Positions 54,828 through 64,000 of a stretch of DNA of 64,000 nt are shown in pieces (position 1 is the first letter of the stretch; each line of letters starts with the position of its first letter). The translations under genes were made by a program, and so were the position numbers. The stretch spans positions 2,604,001 through 2,668,000 of the forward strand of contig CM065883.1 of the NCBI GenBank assembly GCA_033439255.1, written 5' to 3'. Source of the stretch: Hericium rajendrae. Taxonomy: Eukaryota; Basidiomycota; Agaricomycetes; Russulales; Hericiaceae. The notes beneath the pieces are model-generated. The model had not been told where the DNA came from. It made no database searches and was given only the letters and a program-made list of their open reading frames with translations.

Positions 54828-55830
54828 CAGCCGTTTACAAATCGATAGGCCTTCCCTAAAAAAATAGGTGTAAACATCGTGAATAAGGTTTTTGAGTCGG
54901 CGAAGGTCGGAAGTCGCTCACGAATCTGTGGCGCAGCGCCGCCTGCCTCCTGCCGTGAGCTGCCGTGCTGCTGTTGCCACCGGGTGTGAGCTAGATTCAA
55001 ACTCCCCTGTATCTTCAATGTCCGAATTAAATGCATCAATTTCTGCCGAGGAAGGCCTACACAGGAGGACAGGAGAACGGGTGAACCCTTCGATATTTGG
55101 GATCCGCGATAACCGAAGATTTGATCTGTGGGTGCCTCGGATTTGTATCGTGTGAAATCTCGAGTCCCTCCGATCGCGTGTACCCATGAATCCAGATTTG
55201 TGTGAGCCATGAATTGCGCCGTATTCAGAGCAGCCTCTGATCCCTACTCGTGAAACCCAGGATCGCGCACTTCCGCCTTCGCACTGCGACGGCACAAACG
55301 CGGCGGCATTTTTCAAGCTAAGTCAAGCATCCTCAAGCATCCTCAAACATCTTCGAAGAATATATGATTCTGCACCTGTCGGCAGCGCATCGTGGAACAC
55401 GGACGAGATGAGCGTATGCAAGGATCAGCGGGCACATCTGAACAGGTACGTCTTCTCGTACTTTCTTAACCACCTGCTGTGGGCCGAAGCTCGTGTGAGC
55501 TAGTAGTATTTAATAGCATTATAGAGTAGGGTATTATAGTGTTTAGATTGCTCGGTACATAGTTCAATTCATGCAAAAGATGAGCTTTTTGACCTCTTTC
55601 TCGGTGAATGGCATCTATAAAATAGCACGGACATTCTCGGGCCGCGCGAACTGATTTCGTGCCGCCACCAATCCCTACCAATCGTGAAAACCGCGAGTCT
55701 GATTCATGGCTTCACGCGATCGGAGGGACCCATGGCTACTGCAGATCCGGATCTGGGGCAACCGGAGATCCCGAAATATCGGCGGCAGCACCCGATCAAA
55801 TGGTTGGCAGTGTGGATTTGTAAACGGCTG
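54828..55830. mobile_element. TIR element of ~1.0 kb, TA-flanked, non-coding
   Basis: CAGCCGTTTACAAATC at 54828-54843 is exactly inverted as GATTTGTAAACGGCTG at 55815-55830, and TA borders both ends (54826-54827, 55831-55832). Inside, GTCCCTCCGATCGCGTG (55164-55180) is inverted at 55713-55729 with further CCATGAATC similarity. This fits a non-autonomous Tc1/mariner-type DNA element. No transposase frame was seen in it. It starts 76 bp after the stop of the second F-box gene. Confidence 0.7.
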
Positions 55831-55832
55831 TA

Positions 55833-56348
55833 CATACTATGAGAATATATGAGATTTTCTAGACACACTTTATCGTCATATTGCAGGTCGTGGTGGTTAT
55901 GAGCGCCGAGGATGATCGATGTACTACGCATGTGGTTCTGTTCCTCGCCGTATGTCAAGTCAGATGAGGTGAATTTTCCCACAAAAGCTGACTGGTATGA
56001 GAATTTCCACAGCCATGAGTCGATGCCGTGTGCATAGGGCACCGATGCGATACATAAATGGAAATGTCGGGCGTCGGGATTCCCGACACTTCCCATTTTT
56101 GGAAATAGAACGGCGGGCGCGCAGGTTGAGGCGCGCCTTCGAATCACCGTCATTGGCGCACACTCTCACAGTGATCCTCATGACTCCTTTGACGTTGCAT
56201 AGACGCCGTACACGCTGTTTGGGACGCAAAGATGATTGCATTTCGGCGTCAAGCGCCAAGCCCATAGAAATTCAGGGCCCAAAGTCCTACATAAGAAGTA
56301 GCTGGCACGTCCCATGGGTGCGCTACACTTGTACACTCGTGTTCAACC
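55833..56348. other. Intergenic, no gene seen
   Basis: Between the TIR element and the ankyrin gene. It should hold the promoter of that gene; no clear box was found. Short open frames on both strands (55960-56265, 55997-56368) have no support. Confidence 0.4.
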
Positions 56349-59300
56349 ATGTTTTCTCCCCAGAATAAGGAAGCTTCCGCTTTTCTGTCTCGCATCTCCA
56401 AGCTGCCCAAAGGTGCAGGCATTTCTCTTGACGACGCCTTGCAACCATCCCTGGACGACGAGGCCGAACTGCGCAAATTCTTCGCGACTGACCCCGCCAA
56501 TACCCGCCTCAACGACATCCATGTCGGTCTCGTCGACGTCTTCGCTGCACCCGGCGATATCAGAGCCACTCGCGCGCGCGTCGTCAAGGATAGCGACGAT
56601 CTGACCGCCAAGTATGTGATGCCCATTCCTGACAAACAGCGACGCGCGGAGGGCGCGCCGTGCATGGTCAACGATCTGGACGAGTTCAAGAAGAACTGGT
56701 CGATCTTCACCGAGAACTCGCTGTCGCAGCTGCTCGACTGGAACCATGTCGTCGTTGCAGGAGGCTCGGTGCAGGCGTGTCTGACGCCTCTTCCGGAGGA
56801 AGCCAGGACTTCCAAGCGTATGATGCGAAAGTACTATCACGAGGCTGCTTATCCCTCGTCCGACATCGATCTCTTTCTGTGGGGCATGACGCCCAAGCAG
56901 GTAGGCTGAAGCCGTTCAGCAGTGTCTTCCTCGTTGACACACTATGGCGGAAGGCAGAAGAGAAGATTAAGGCAATCTGCGAGGCCGTTCGCGATTCAGT
57001 GCCCTGGGACGTGACATGTGTCCGCACGAGGCATACTTTATCCATCTACTGTATGTTTCCCCTTCTCTGCCTTATATGACACCTGTTGATTTCCTCACAG
57101 CACAATACCCGTATCGCTGCGTTCAGATTGTTCTCCGCCTGTACAAGTCGCCCGCCGAGATCCTCGCTGGGTTCGACGTCGATTCCCCTTCCTGCGCTTT
57201 CGATGGCGAGCGCGTCTGGGCCAACCCGAGGGCGATCGTCGCAATGATGCGGCAGTGCAACACTGTCGACATGACGCGGCGCTCGCCCTCTTACGAAGTA
57301 CGGCTCGCAAAATACTCCACGCGTGACTTCGAGGTCTACATTCCGAACCTGAGGCGTGCGGACGTGGATCCAACGGTTCGTAATCTTAAATGTCTCGCCA
57401 TCTTGTCTGCTGATTCTGTCCCCAGATCTTCGAGCGCGCTATTACTCGCATCCAGGGTCTTGCCCGTCTTCTCGTTCTGGAGAAACTTGCAAACCCGGAC
57501 TCGCGCGCCCAATATCTGAACCTACGCAGCACGCTCCGCGGCCGACCAGTCGTCCAGGATTACATGTATGGGCGTCGGAGACATCGCGGTCGCAGGTACA
57601 ACGGTGACTTGAAGCTGGATACGCCCTTCAGCGGACTCGAGATGAACGACTACGACGTGGTATCTCTCCACATCCCCTACGGACCCGGTTGGACGGCAGG
57701 CAGGATTGAGAAGCTGATTTACAAAACGGTTTGTCTCTGCATTATGTCTTACAGAGCTGCTGCTTAATTGTCTGTGCAATAATTCAGGATCTCGGCATCA
57801 ACACCCCCTACAATCCGAAGAATAAGGACCGTATCCTCCACCGTCACCCGGCTTTCTTTGGGTCCGTTGAACAATGCCTCGAGGATTGCTGCGAGGTGTG
57901 CACATTTCGGAAGCAGACTTTTCCTATTCTGACATTCTACCTAGTACTGCCCTGAGCCACGTAACAAAGAGGAACACCAGTTACAGGACGAAGAAGACAA
58001 ATCGTATGTGCGAGGCCGGATAGGGTGGGTCTTATTTATTTATAGCCATTCAACATCCATGAACCATTGCGCAGGTTCGTGGAAGAGGATCCCGGCCGCC
58101 AAACCATGTCAGGCAGCTTCAACCCGATTGATGAGGGTGAATGGAGCGAGCAGGCCTACGTGCTAGCCATCACGAAATTCTTCGGCGCCATAAGCGCGGG
58201 CGATCGGCTCGCAGTCACGCAGATGATCCAGGACGGCGAGGACGTCAACCGCAGGGACTTCGTGGGCCGTACGCCGCTGCACTTTGCCATCCTCGCAAAC
58301 CGGGTCGACGTCGCGTGCGATCTGATCGACGCCGGTGCGCGCATGACGGCGCGCATGGCGGGCGGACGGTCTGCGTTGCACCTTGCAGCGCAGATGGATC
58401 AGGCGACGGTGGTGCAGAAGCTACTTGCGAGGAGCGCTGCCAACGAGGAGAGACAGAAGGAGGCGCAGGTCAAAGCGGAGGCGGAGGCGGAGGCAGCGGC
58501 CGTCAAGGCATCGGAACGACCAAGCAGCGAGGACGACTGGTTGTCTGAAGACGGCGAAAACGAGCGTCTGAAGCCCACTGTTTCTGCGACACCCGGAGGA
58601 GACAATGCTCAGGACGTAATGGAAGACAACGAAGATGAGCCGGACATTCTGGATATTTCCCTCGCCGATTGGGACTTCGCATTCACTCCCTTAGCATATG
58701 CGATCATCGCCGGCTCCTTGGAGATCGTAGACATCTTCCTGGCAGCCGGCGCAGATGTCAACGTCCCACTGTGGTCGAAGCAGTCGCAAGGGCTGGCCCT
58801 TCACGCGCTTATGTTGACGCATCTGACTGACAATGAGGACCGTGGTGCTCAGATCGTTGCCAGACTCATCGCTGCTGGGGCATCGTCGTCGGCCGCGAAC
58901 GACAGCTTGATGACCGTCTTCCATCGATTCGTTTGCTCAGGCAAGACCAAATTGCTCACTTCCCTACTTCGGTATGACCCCAATGCAAAGATCGCCATTG
59001 ACTACCCGGCGATGTCGAACCACATTCTCGTATATCCTATTGTCTCTGCTATCACGAATGGAGACTATGCATCTCTTGCCGTCCTCATTGCCTACGGAGC
59101 CAAGCTGACCATTACCGAGGAGGACGTGTCCAAGATGGATGATAAATGGTCGGTTTCCAGTCTTTCTATAATCTCCGTGTCCAATGTTATTCACATTAGT
59201 ACCGCAGGCCTCCATACCAGCGGCACCAGGTCAGAAGTTTCATGTCCAAGATCTTCATGCCTTTGGAAGTCGCCTTGGTCCGTCGTGATCTTGTCGCCCA

Positions 59301-62294
59301 CCTTTTGATAAAGCTAGGGGTCGATGTCAACTTCGTGCCTCAAAGATTCGCAACCTCGAGCCCCCAGCAGATGCAGTCTATACTTGACTGGACGACGGCT
59401 GCCGTAGCTCTTTACGACCCGGAGAAATTGAACACAGCGATCCCAGCTGTTAAGACGGAAACAAAAACCCCCATCTCTGCACCTGCGAGCGGCAGCTGGA
59501 GCGATTTCAAAACATACCTCGCATCTCATGAACTGCTCTTAATCCATCAGCCAAACATGTTCTCTTCTCAACAGGCAACGCTGTTTGGTGCAGCACACGC
59601 GATAAGTGTGCAGATGGATCCGAAGATCCTGATGTCCAAAGTACACGAATATCTCACAGAAACCGAAGCTCTGCTTATCGCGCATGGAGCGCAGAAGAAC
59701 ATAGCTCAGCCGGATGCGAAGACGGGGCCAGCCAACCAGGCGACATCTCTCTTCGGCCTGATGCAGAAAATTGTTCCATCCTCGTCTGGCTACACGCGGA
59801 TTGCCTCTCACAGTAATGAATCCATCCCGGTCCATCTCAAGGTGTTCTATGATGAACTCTACGAAGCCTGCTGGACGGGAGACAACGCCCAGATCGAACA
59901 GCTTTGTCTTCCGAAGGTCATCTCTAATTCACAGCCCCCAATTCAGATTCCAGTTCAGACGATCTGGACAAAGAGTTGGTTAGGTTCGCTTGCATTCTTG
60001 GCTTCTCTGCCTTGCGTCTCATCGTTGCCACTTCTAGGGCTGTCACCGCTTGCCGTTGCGCTAGAGCGCCGGCATTGGCAGACAGCGCGTCTCATCCTCG
60101 CTATCGCTTCTGCGCAATACAAGCCGGACGATAATGTGGAGCATTTCAACGTGGATGAGCTGACTGGCGGTACGTGGTTGAAAGGCAAATTGATGACGGC
60201 GTACTGATTTTCTGGTCGTAGATTACGACAACGACTCTGACGCATCTGGTGACGATGACGTCGAGAACAAGGAAGTCATATTTTCCGACGTAGCGGAGCG
60301 TCCCTCTGCTGTCCGGTGCAAGATACCGCCCTCCAAGATGCTGCAGAGCGCCTCAGGGATGTGGGTGACCAATGGACAGCTGATGACAGGCACCCCGATG
60401 CAGCGCGCAATTATCGAGGACGACTTCGAGGCATTTGTCAATGTCTGTGACTTGCACAAGGAGCTCGGGTTGGAACTTTGGCCTACTGGGAACACTCTGT
60501 CGTTTATAACGCAGCACGACCGACCGGAAATGCTGGAAGAGCTCATACGGCGCACTGGCGTCGGCATTAGCGTGCCAGCCGATGTGCAGCAGACAGAGTC
60601 GGAAAGCACAAATGCCTCCAAAGTAGACGGGCATGTCTACCTCGGACTCAATATCCAGGGAAAAAAGAGGAAGGATCTTGCAACTCGACGACATGCGCCA
60701 AAGCGGACGCTCCCACTCTCCCCTTTGTTGCAGGATGCTGCCAAAGATGGCGCATCCAAGATCATCGACTATCTCGCGACCTCTCGCCCGCTTGCGGCCT
60801 TCCGCTACTATGCCTCCTCACACAGTGATGCCCGCGCCCTGCATTTGCGTCGCACTACGGATTTAGAAACTCAGCTTCCCAAATGGCTTGGATGGGAGAT
60901 CAACGAGCTTAACGAGTCATGCCTCACTGCCGCAATCACCAACGATAAGTTTGAAGTTGTCAAGCAGCTATTTGATCTGCAGCCAAAGTTGATGACAGAA
61001 GCGATGAATGCTCAGTGAGAGAAATTCTCATGAGACATCGGTCTTATCTCCTGACGCAATTTCTGTAGGATCAATTTCGTCCGCTTCAATGCGGTATCCC
61101 TTGCGGTATACATGGCCTCCAAGGAAGAAATGATTGATTTCTTCTTGGATAAGGGATGCGATCCGACGGGACGCGATGTTAGAGGGTATGTTGTCATGAT
61201 ACCGCCTCAAATGCATCGTCTGACATCCCCTTAAGGTGGAACATTTTCCATCTCGCTGTCATGTCGGGGAACAATAACAGGCGCACGATCGTGCTTGAAC
61301 ACCTTCTCCGCAAGCTACCCAAGGACATGAGCGCCATCCTTTTGGAACAGCAATCCAAGGATGCTTTGAATACGGTTCGCCGCCTGCTGCCAAACGTTCC
61401 TGTTTTGCATCCTGATTCCCTTTTCAGCCCCTCATGCTTGCAGTCAAGGAGAAACGGGCTGTCACTGTACGCTTCCTGGTTGAATTTGGTCTTGATTCAT
61501 CAGTCTACGTCCTCAAGGACGCAGGAGGCTCGACCCCGCTACATATCGCAGTACAGCACGGCGACGTCACGATTGTTCGTCTGTTGCTTCAGCACGGACC
61601 ACCGGAAAGCCTCTATGTGGAGAATTGCGTTGGCCAAACAGCATTCGATATCGCCGGCCAAAGGAGACTCACTAATCTCCTCGGGAATAATAACGGGTCG
61701 TTAGGTTATGGCGGCGGCGGACAACAACGGGGACATATCGGCAACCTGATGCATCCTCCTGCCCTGATGCAACATACTTCTGCCTCGATCACGGCGCAAG
61801 ACAATCCTTTCGTTCCCTACGTCCAGGAGAAGCGTCTGCTAAAACTTAGAGAGACGCTCAATGACCTGTTCAAGGATGGACAACTTAAGGAGGGCACGAA
61901 GCTTGCCACGTTGTTGCTCGAATTTGCCGATGCCATGGAGGCGCGACTGGCTGCAGAAAAGGCGACCTTGGTTGCGCCCAAGGTGGCGGATACTTCACGT
62001 GAAGTCGACAATCTCAGTGTGCAGGACCAGCCTAGCGAGGTGTGGGACGTAGTCCGAGAGGCGGCAGCGCGCAATACTGTGGGCCAACGCCATCTCGTCC
62101 ATCTCATCGACGTGCAGAAGTCGGTGGACCGTCATCTGAAAGGCTTACAGAGTCGTGTCGACATCCACACGGCGTTCACGGCAAAAATGCAGGAGAGCGA
62201 TGGTTTCGCTCCGGAGCGAGTTATAGACCAGAATGCTCAGGCAAACCAGGGGCCCTTGAGAATTGTCAACTTCTTCGGCCCAGACAATCATTGA
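56349..62294 (+). CDS. Large nucleotidyltransferase-like / ankyrin-repeat protein
   Basis: Exons 56349-56900, 56954-57050, 57101-57375, 57426-57728, 57788-57895, 57945-58003, 58075-59148, 59208-60169, 60222-61014, 61069-61185, 61236-61374 and 61428-62294 give 1781 aa. About residues 130-330 carry nucleotidyltransferase-fold marks: HVVVAGGSVQACL (GG/GS loop, ~138), YPSSDIDLFLWG (DxD, ~169), then ILAGFDVDSPSCAFDGERVW (~241, possible third acid) and RRSPSYEVRLAKYSTRDFEV. Ankyrin repeats follow from ~590: GRTPLHFAILANRVDVACDL, GRSALHLAAQMDQATVVQKL, FTPLAYAIIAGSLEIVDIF and near the end GSTPLHIAVQHGDVTIVRLL. An acidic/Ala-rich linker and a helical C-terminus complete it. No signal peptide or membrane span. 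The transferase call is from motifs only; substrate unknown. Confidence 0.85.
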
Positions 62295-63154
62295 GACCAG
62301 GCTAGTTACTGGGTAAATTTTGACTTTCTGCGCTGTATACGTACTATGGTCCGTCATCCGCTCTGAAATCCACGATGTACACGTAAATGACACGAACTTA
62401 CCGGAACTTTGACTTGTACTACTACTATAGCATAGGGCTGCCTTCAAAGAGGCCACATCCCCTCAATTGGTGGGTCTTCCCTGCACTTCGTATGGCCTCG
62501 TATGGCCCTGCATCTGACAGAAATGAGGGAGATAAGATACCGAAAATGAATGAGCCTTTGCTCGAGACGTTGAACATCAATGAGAACGGTAGACGCATGG
62601 CACTGCTGAGAATTGCAGGTGCCTACTCGCTAGCCGCATGTCCAACCATCTGCACCTTGTGCTCTCTAGCGTGGGTGATGCTACATCAGTTTCATCCCTC
62701 TGGTAGCATCGTTCCTTATCCTTCCCAACGTTATCGGGTACCGTGACCAACGGTCACTGCATCCGCCAATCCCAGATTAGGTATCATCTCCAAGCCATCG
62801 TTTTCCTAGCATTCTTATTTTGTTGACTCTAGTCACACGCTTTTGTACAAAATGTTTGACGTGGCTCCAACTTGTGCAGTTCGACGAACCTGACAGCGCG
62901 TATCGATGACGAGAAGGCGCCGCATCAGGGACAGCCTTCCCAGTGCCTTCCCATGCCGAACACCCATCAATCTTCTCTGCAACCCTGCCCATATGGCTTT
63001 TGGCAAGTACGTATCTCTCTGCTCTATTCTAAGGCTATACGTTGATACACTGACATGGCACAGCACCGCAGCGATCGCAGTATAAGAAGGGCGCCTGGCG
63101 CGCGTACAAGCGCCGTCGCCGCCGTGCTACCAAATATTCCTCATCCGACCGTAC
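62295..63154. other. 860 bp intergenic, no supported gene
   Basis: It contains a GTGACCAACGGTCAC inverted repeat at about 62743. An open frame at 62387-62746 has a hydrophobic C-terminal part but no start context, intron signals or domain, so it is not called. Confidence 0.4.
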
Positions 63155-64000
63155 ATGGCGCGATTCTCCCTACAGCTCGTGGCGCTAGCCGCACTGAGCG
63201 TTCTCAGCGCAACCTTGGGAACAGCGGGTGCGCGCCAGACGTCGCCGCATGCGATCAACGCGAAGCGCGCCGCGGCTGCGAAGCGTTGGAGCGAAGCCAG
63301 AGCCAGCGCGCGCGAGGGCGAGCTCGTGCGACGCGCGAACAGCGGTACCGTGAAGAACATCACGTTCTCGAACCCCAAGGCATCTGGTGCGTTGTTGTCT
63401 GCGCTGGATTGGAAATAGGCACTGACCGTGCGGTTAGAGTTCTTCGTGGACGGCTCGTCCATCCCGCTCGTCGACTTCGACGTCGGGCCCTCGTGGTCCG
63501 GTCTGATCCCCATCAGTGGAGACCAAAACGAGACAAGAAAGGTATAGTCGGGTTCACCGAAGTTGCGCCCGACCTCGACTAACGTTTCATCTTAGCTCTT
63601 CTTCTGGTTCTTCCCTCCTGGCCCTGAGGGAAGCCTGGACGATCTGGTTTTCTGGTAGGCCCATTAGTCAAACTCATTCCGCATGGACACTGCTTACATG
63701 GCGCATTGCAGGACCAATGGTGGGCCGGGATGTTCGTCGCTTGAGGGTTCGTTCCAAGAGAACGGAGTAAGCAATGTTTCGTCCTTCGTAAGGCATTGTA
63801 AAATCTGAATATATGCATAGCCCTTCACATGGGCCCCCGGCCAGGCGAAACCCACGCCGAATGAATGGAGCTGGACAAATCTGTCCAGCCTTCTTTATGT
63901 GGAGCAGCCCGTCGGCACAGGTTTCTCGCAGGGAAAGCCTACCGCTCGTGTGAGTATGATGTTTGCATACAAGTGCATGCATAAGGCTGATACTAAGTCT
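63155..64000 (+). CDS. Secreted serine carboxypeptidase (peptidase family S10); 3' end outside window
   Basis: Exons 63155-63386, 63438-63541, 63596-63654, 63712-63766 and 63821-63949, then an intron starting GTGAGT at 63950 that runs to the edge. A signal peptide opens it (FSLQLVALAALSVLSATLG...GA), then a basic propeptide-like stretch. S10 marks follow: DVGPSWSGLIPISG, LFFWFFPP, FWTNGGPGCSSLEG (oxyanion hole), GPFTWAPG, WSWTNLSSLLYVEQPVGTGF. The Ser-Asp-His triad lies beyond the window. The enzyme removes C-terminal residues from peptides at acid pH, in the vacuole or outside the cell; the signal peptide fits both. Confidence 0.9.

Noticed and set aside
1-64000. tRNA, rRNA, CRISPR arrays
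   Set aside because: No cloverleaf with A and B boxes, no rRNA blocks and no regularly spaced repeats were seen on reading both strands; a tRNA scan was not possible here.

Overview
The window is nuclear DNA of a filamentous basidiomycete, most likely an Agaricomycete of the polypore kind. The evidence is many spliceosomal introns of about 45-70 bases with GT-AG ends and CTGAC/CTAAC-like branch sites, F-box/LRR-type single-exon genes, a cytochrome P450 cut into a dozen exons, an Rds1-like ferritin-fold secreted protein and a NACHT-WD40 NOD-like receptor. No species is claimed. All gene models were built by hand from reading frames and splice signals. Every complete multi-exon CDS model sums to a multiple of three; the NLR pseudogene and the gene running off the end were checked exon by exon only.

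Layout. 1-990: start of a mitochondrial-type PPR protein (minus, runs off the window). 1.6-5.4 kb: beta-propeller plus inositol-polyphosphate 5-phosphatase. 6.1-7.6 kb: three-finger C2H2 factor. 9.5-13.1 kb: a head-to-head pair of unknown genes, the larger with a possible PD-(D/E)XK nuclease-like core. 13.9-21.3 kb: divergent pair GRC3 polynucleotide kinase and a large SH3/Ras-association, poly-Q protein. 21.8-27.3 kb: an AT-rich NACHT-WD40 (NLR-type) gene that is now a pseudogene and carries a solo LTR. 27.5-29.7 kb: P450. 30.5-32.3 kb: Gln/His-rich protein. 34.2-35.3 kb: Rds1-like. 36.1-38.5 kb: MFS (MCH1-like). 39.0-40.6 kb: F-box. 40.8-43.8 kb: TCF25/RQC1. 44.6-45.9 kb: Vip1-like RRM protein. 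46.1-48.0 kb: divergent pair PDX2 glutaminase and O6-alkylguanine-DNA alkyltransferase. 48.3-49.7 kb: unknown acidic protein. 50.3-52.7 kb: SAMHD1-like dNTPase. 53.3-54.8 kb: second F-box gene. 56.3-62.3 kb: a 1781-aa protein joining a nucleotidyltransferase-like domain to ankyrin repeats. 63.2 kb-end: start of a secreted S10 serine carboxypeptidase.

Most genes are housekeeping and unrelated to each other: ribosome quality control, rRNA processing, vitamin B6, DNA repair, dNTP control and phosphoinositides. Shared divergent promoters (GRC3/SH3-RA, PDX2/MGMT, the 173-aa/802-aa pair) are the only visible co-regulation. The accessory layer is the NLR pseudogene with its solo LTR, two terminal-inverted-repeat elements (a 114-bp hairpin MITE at 30.1 kb and a 1.0-kb element at 54.8 kb, both flanked by TA), three families of short dispersed repeats, and the two F-box genes. 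No rRNA, tRNA, CRISPR array or biosynthetic core enzyme was seen.
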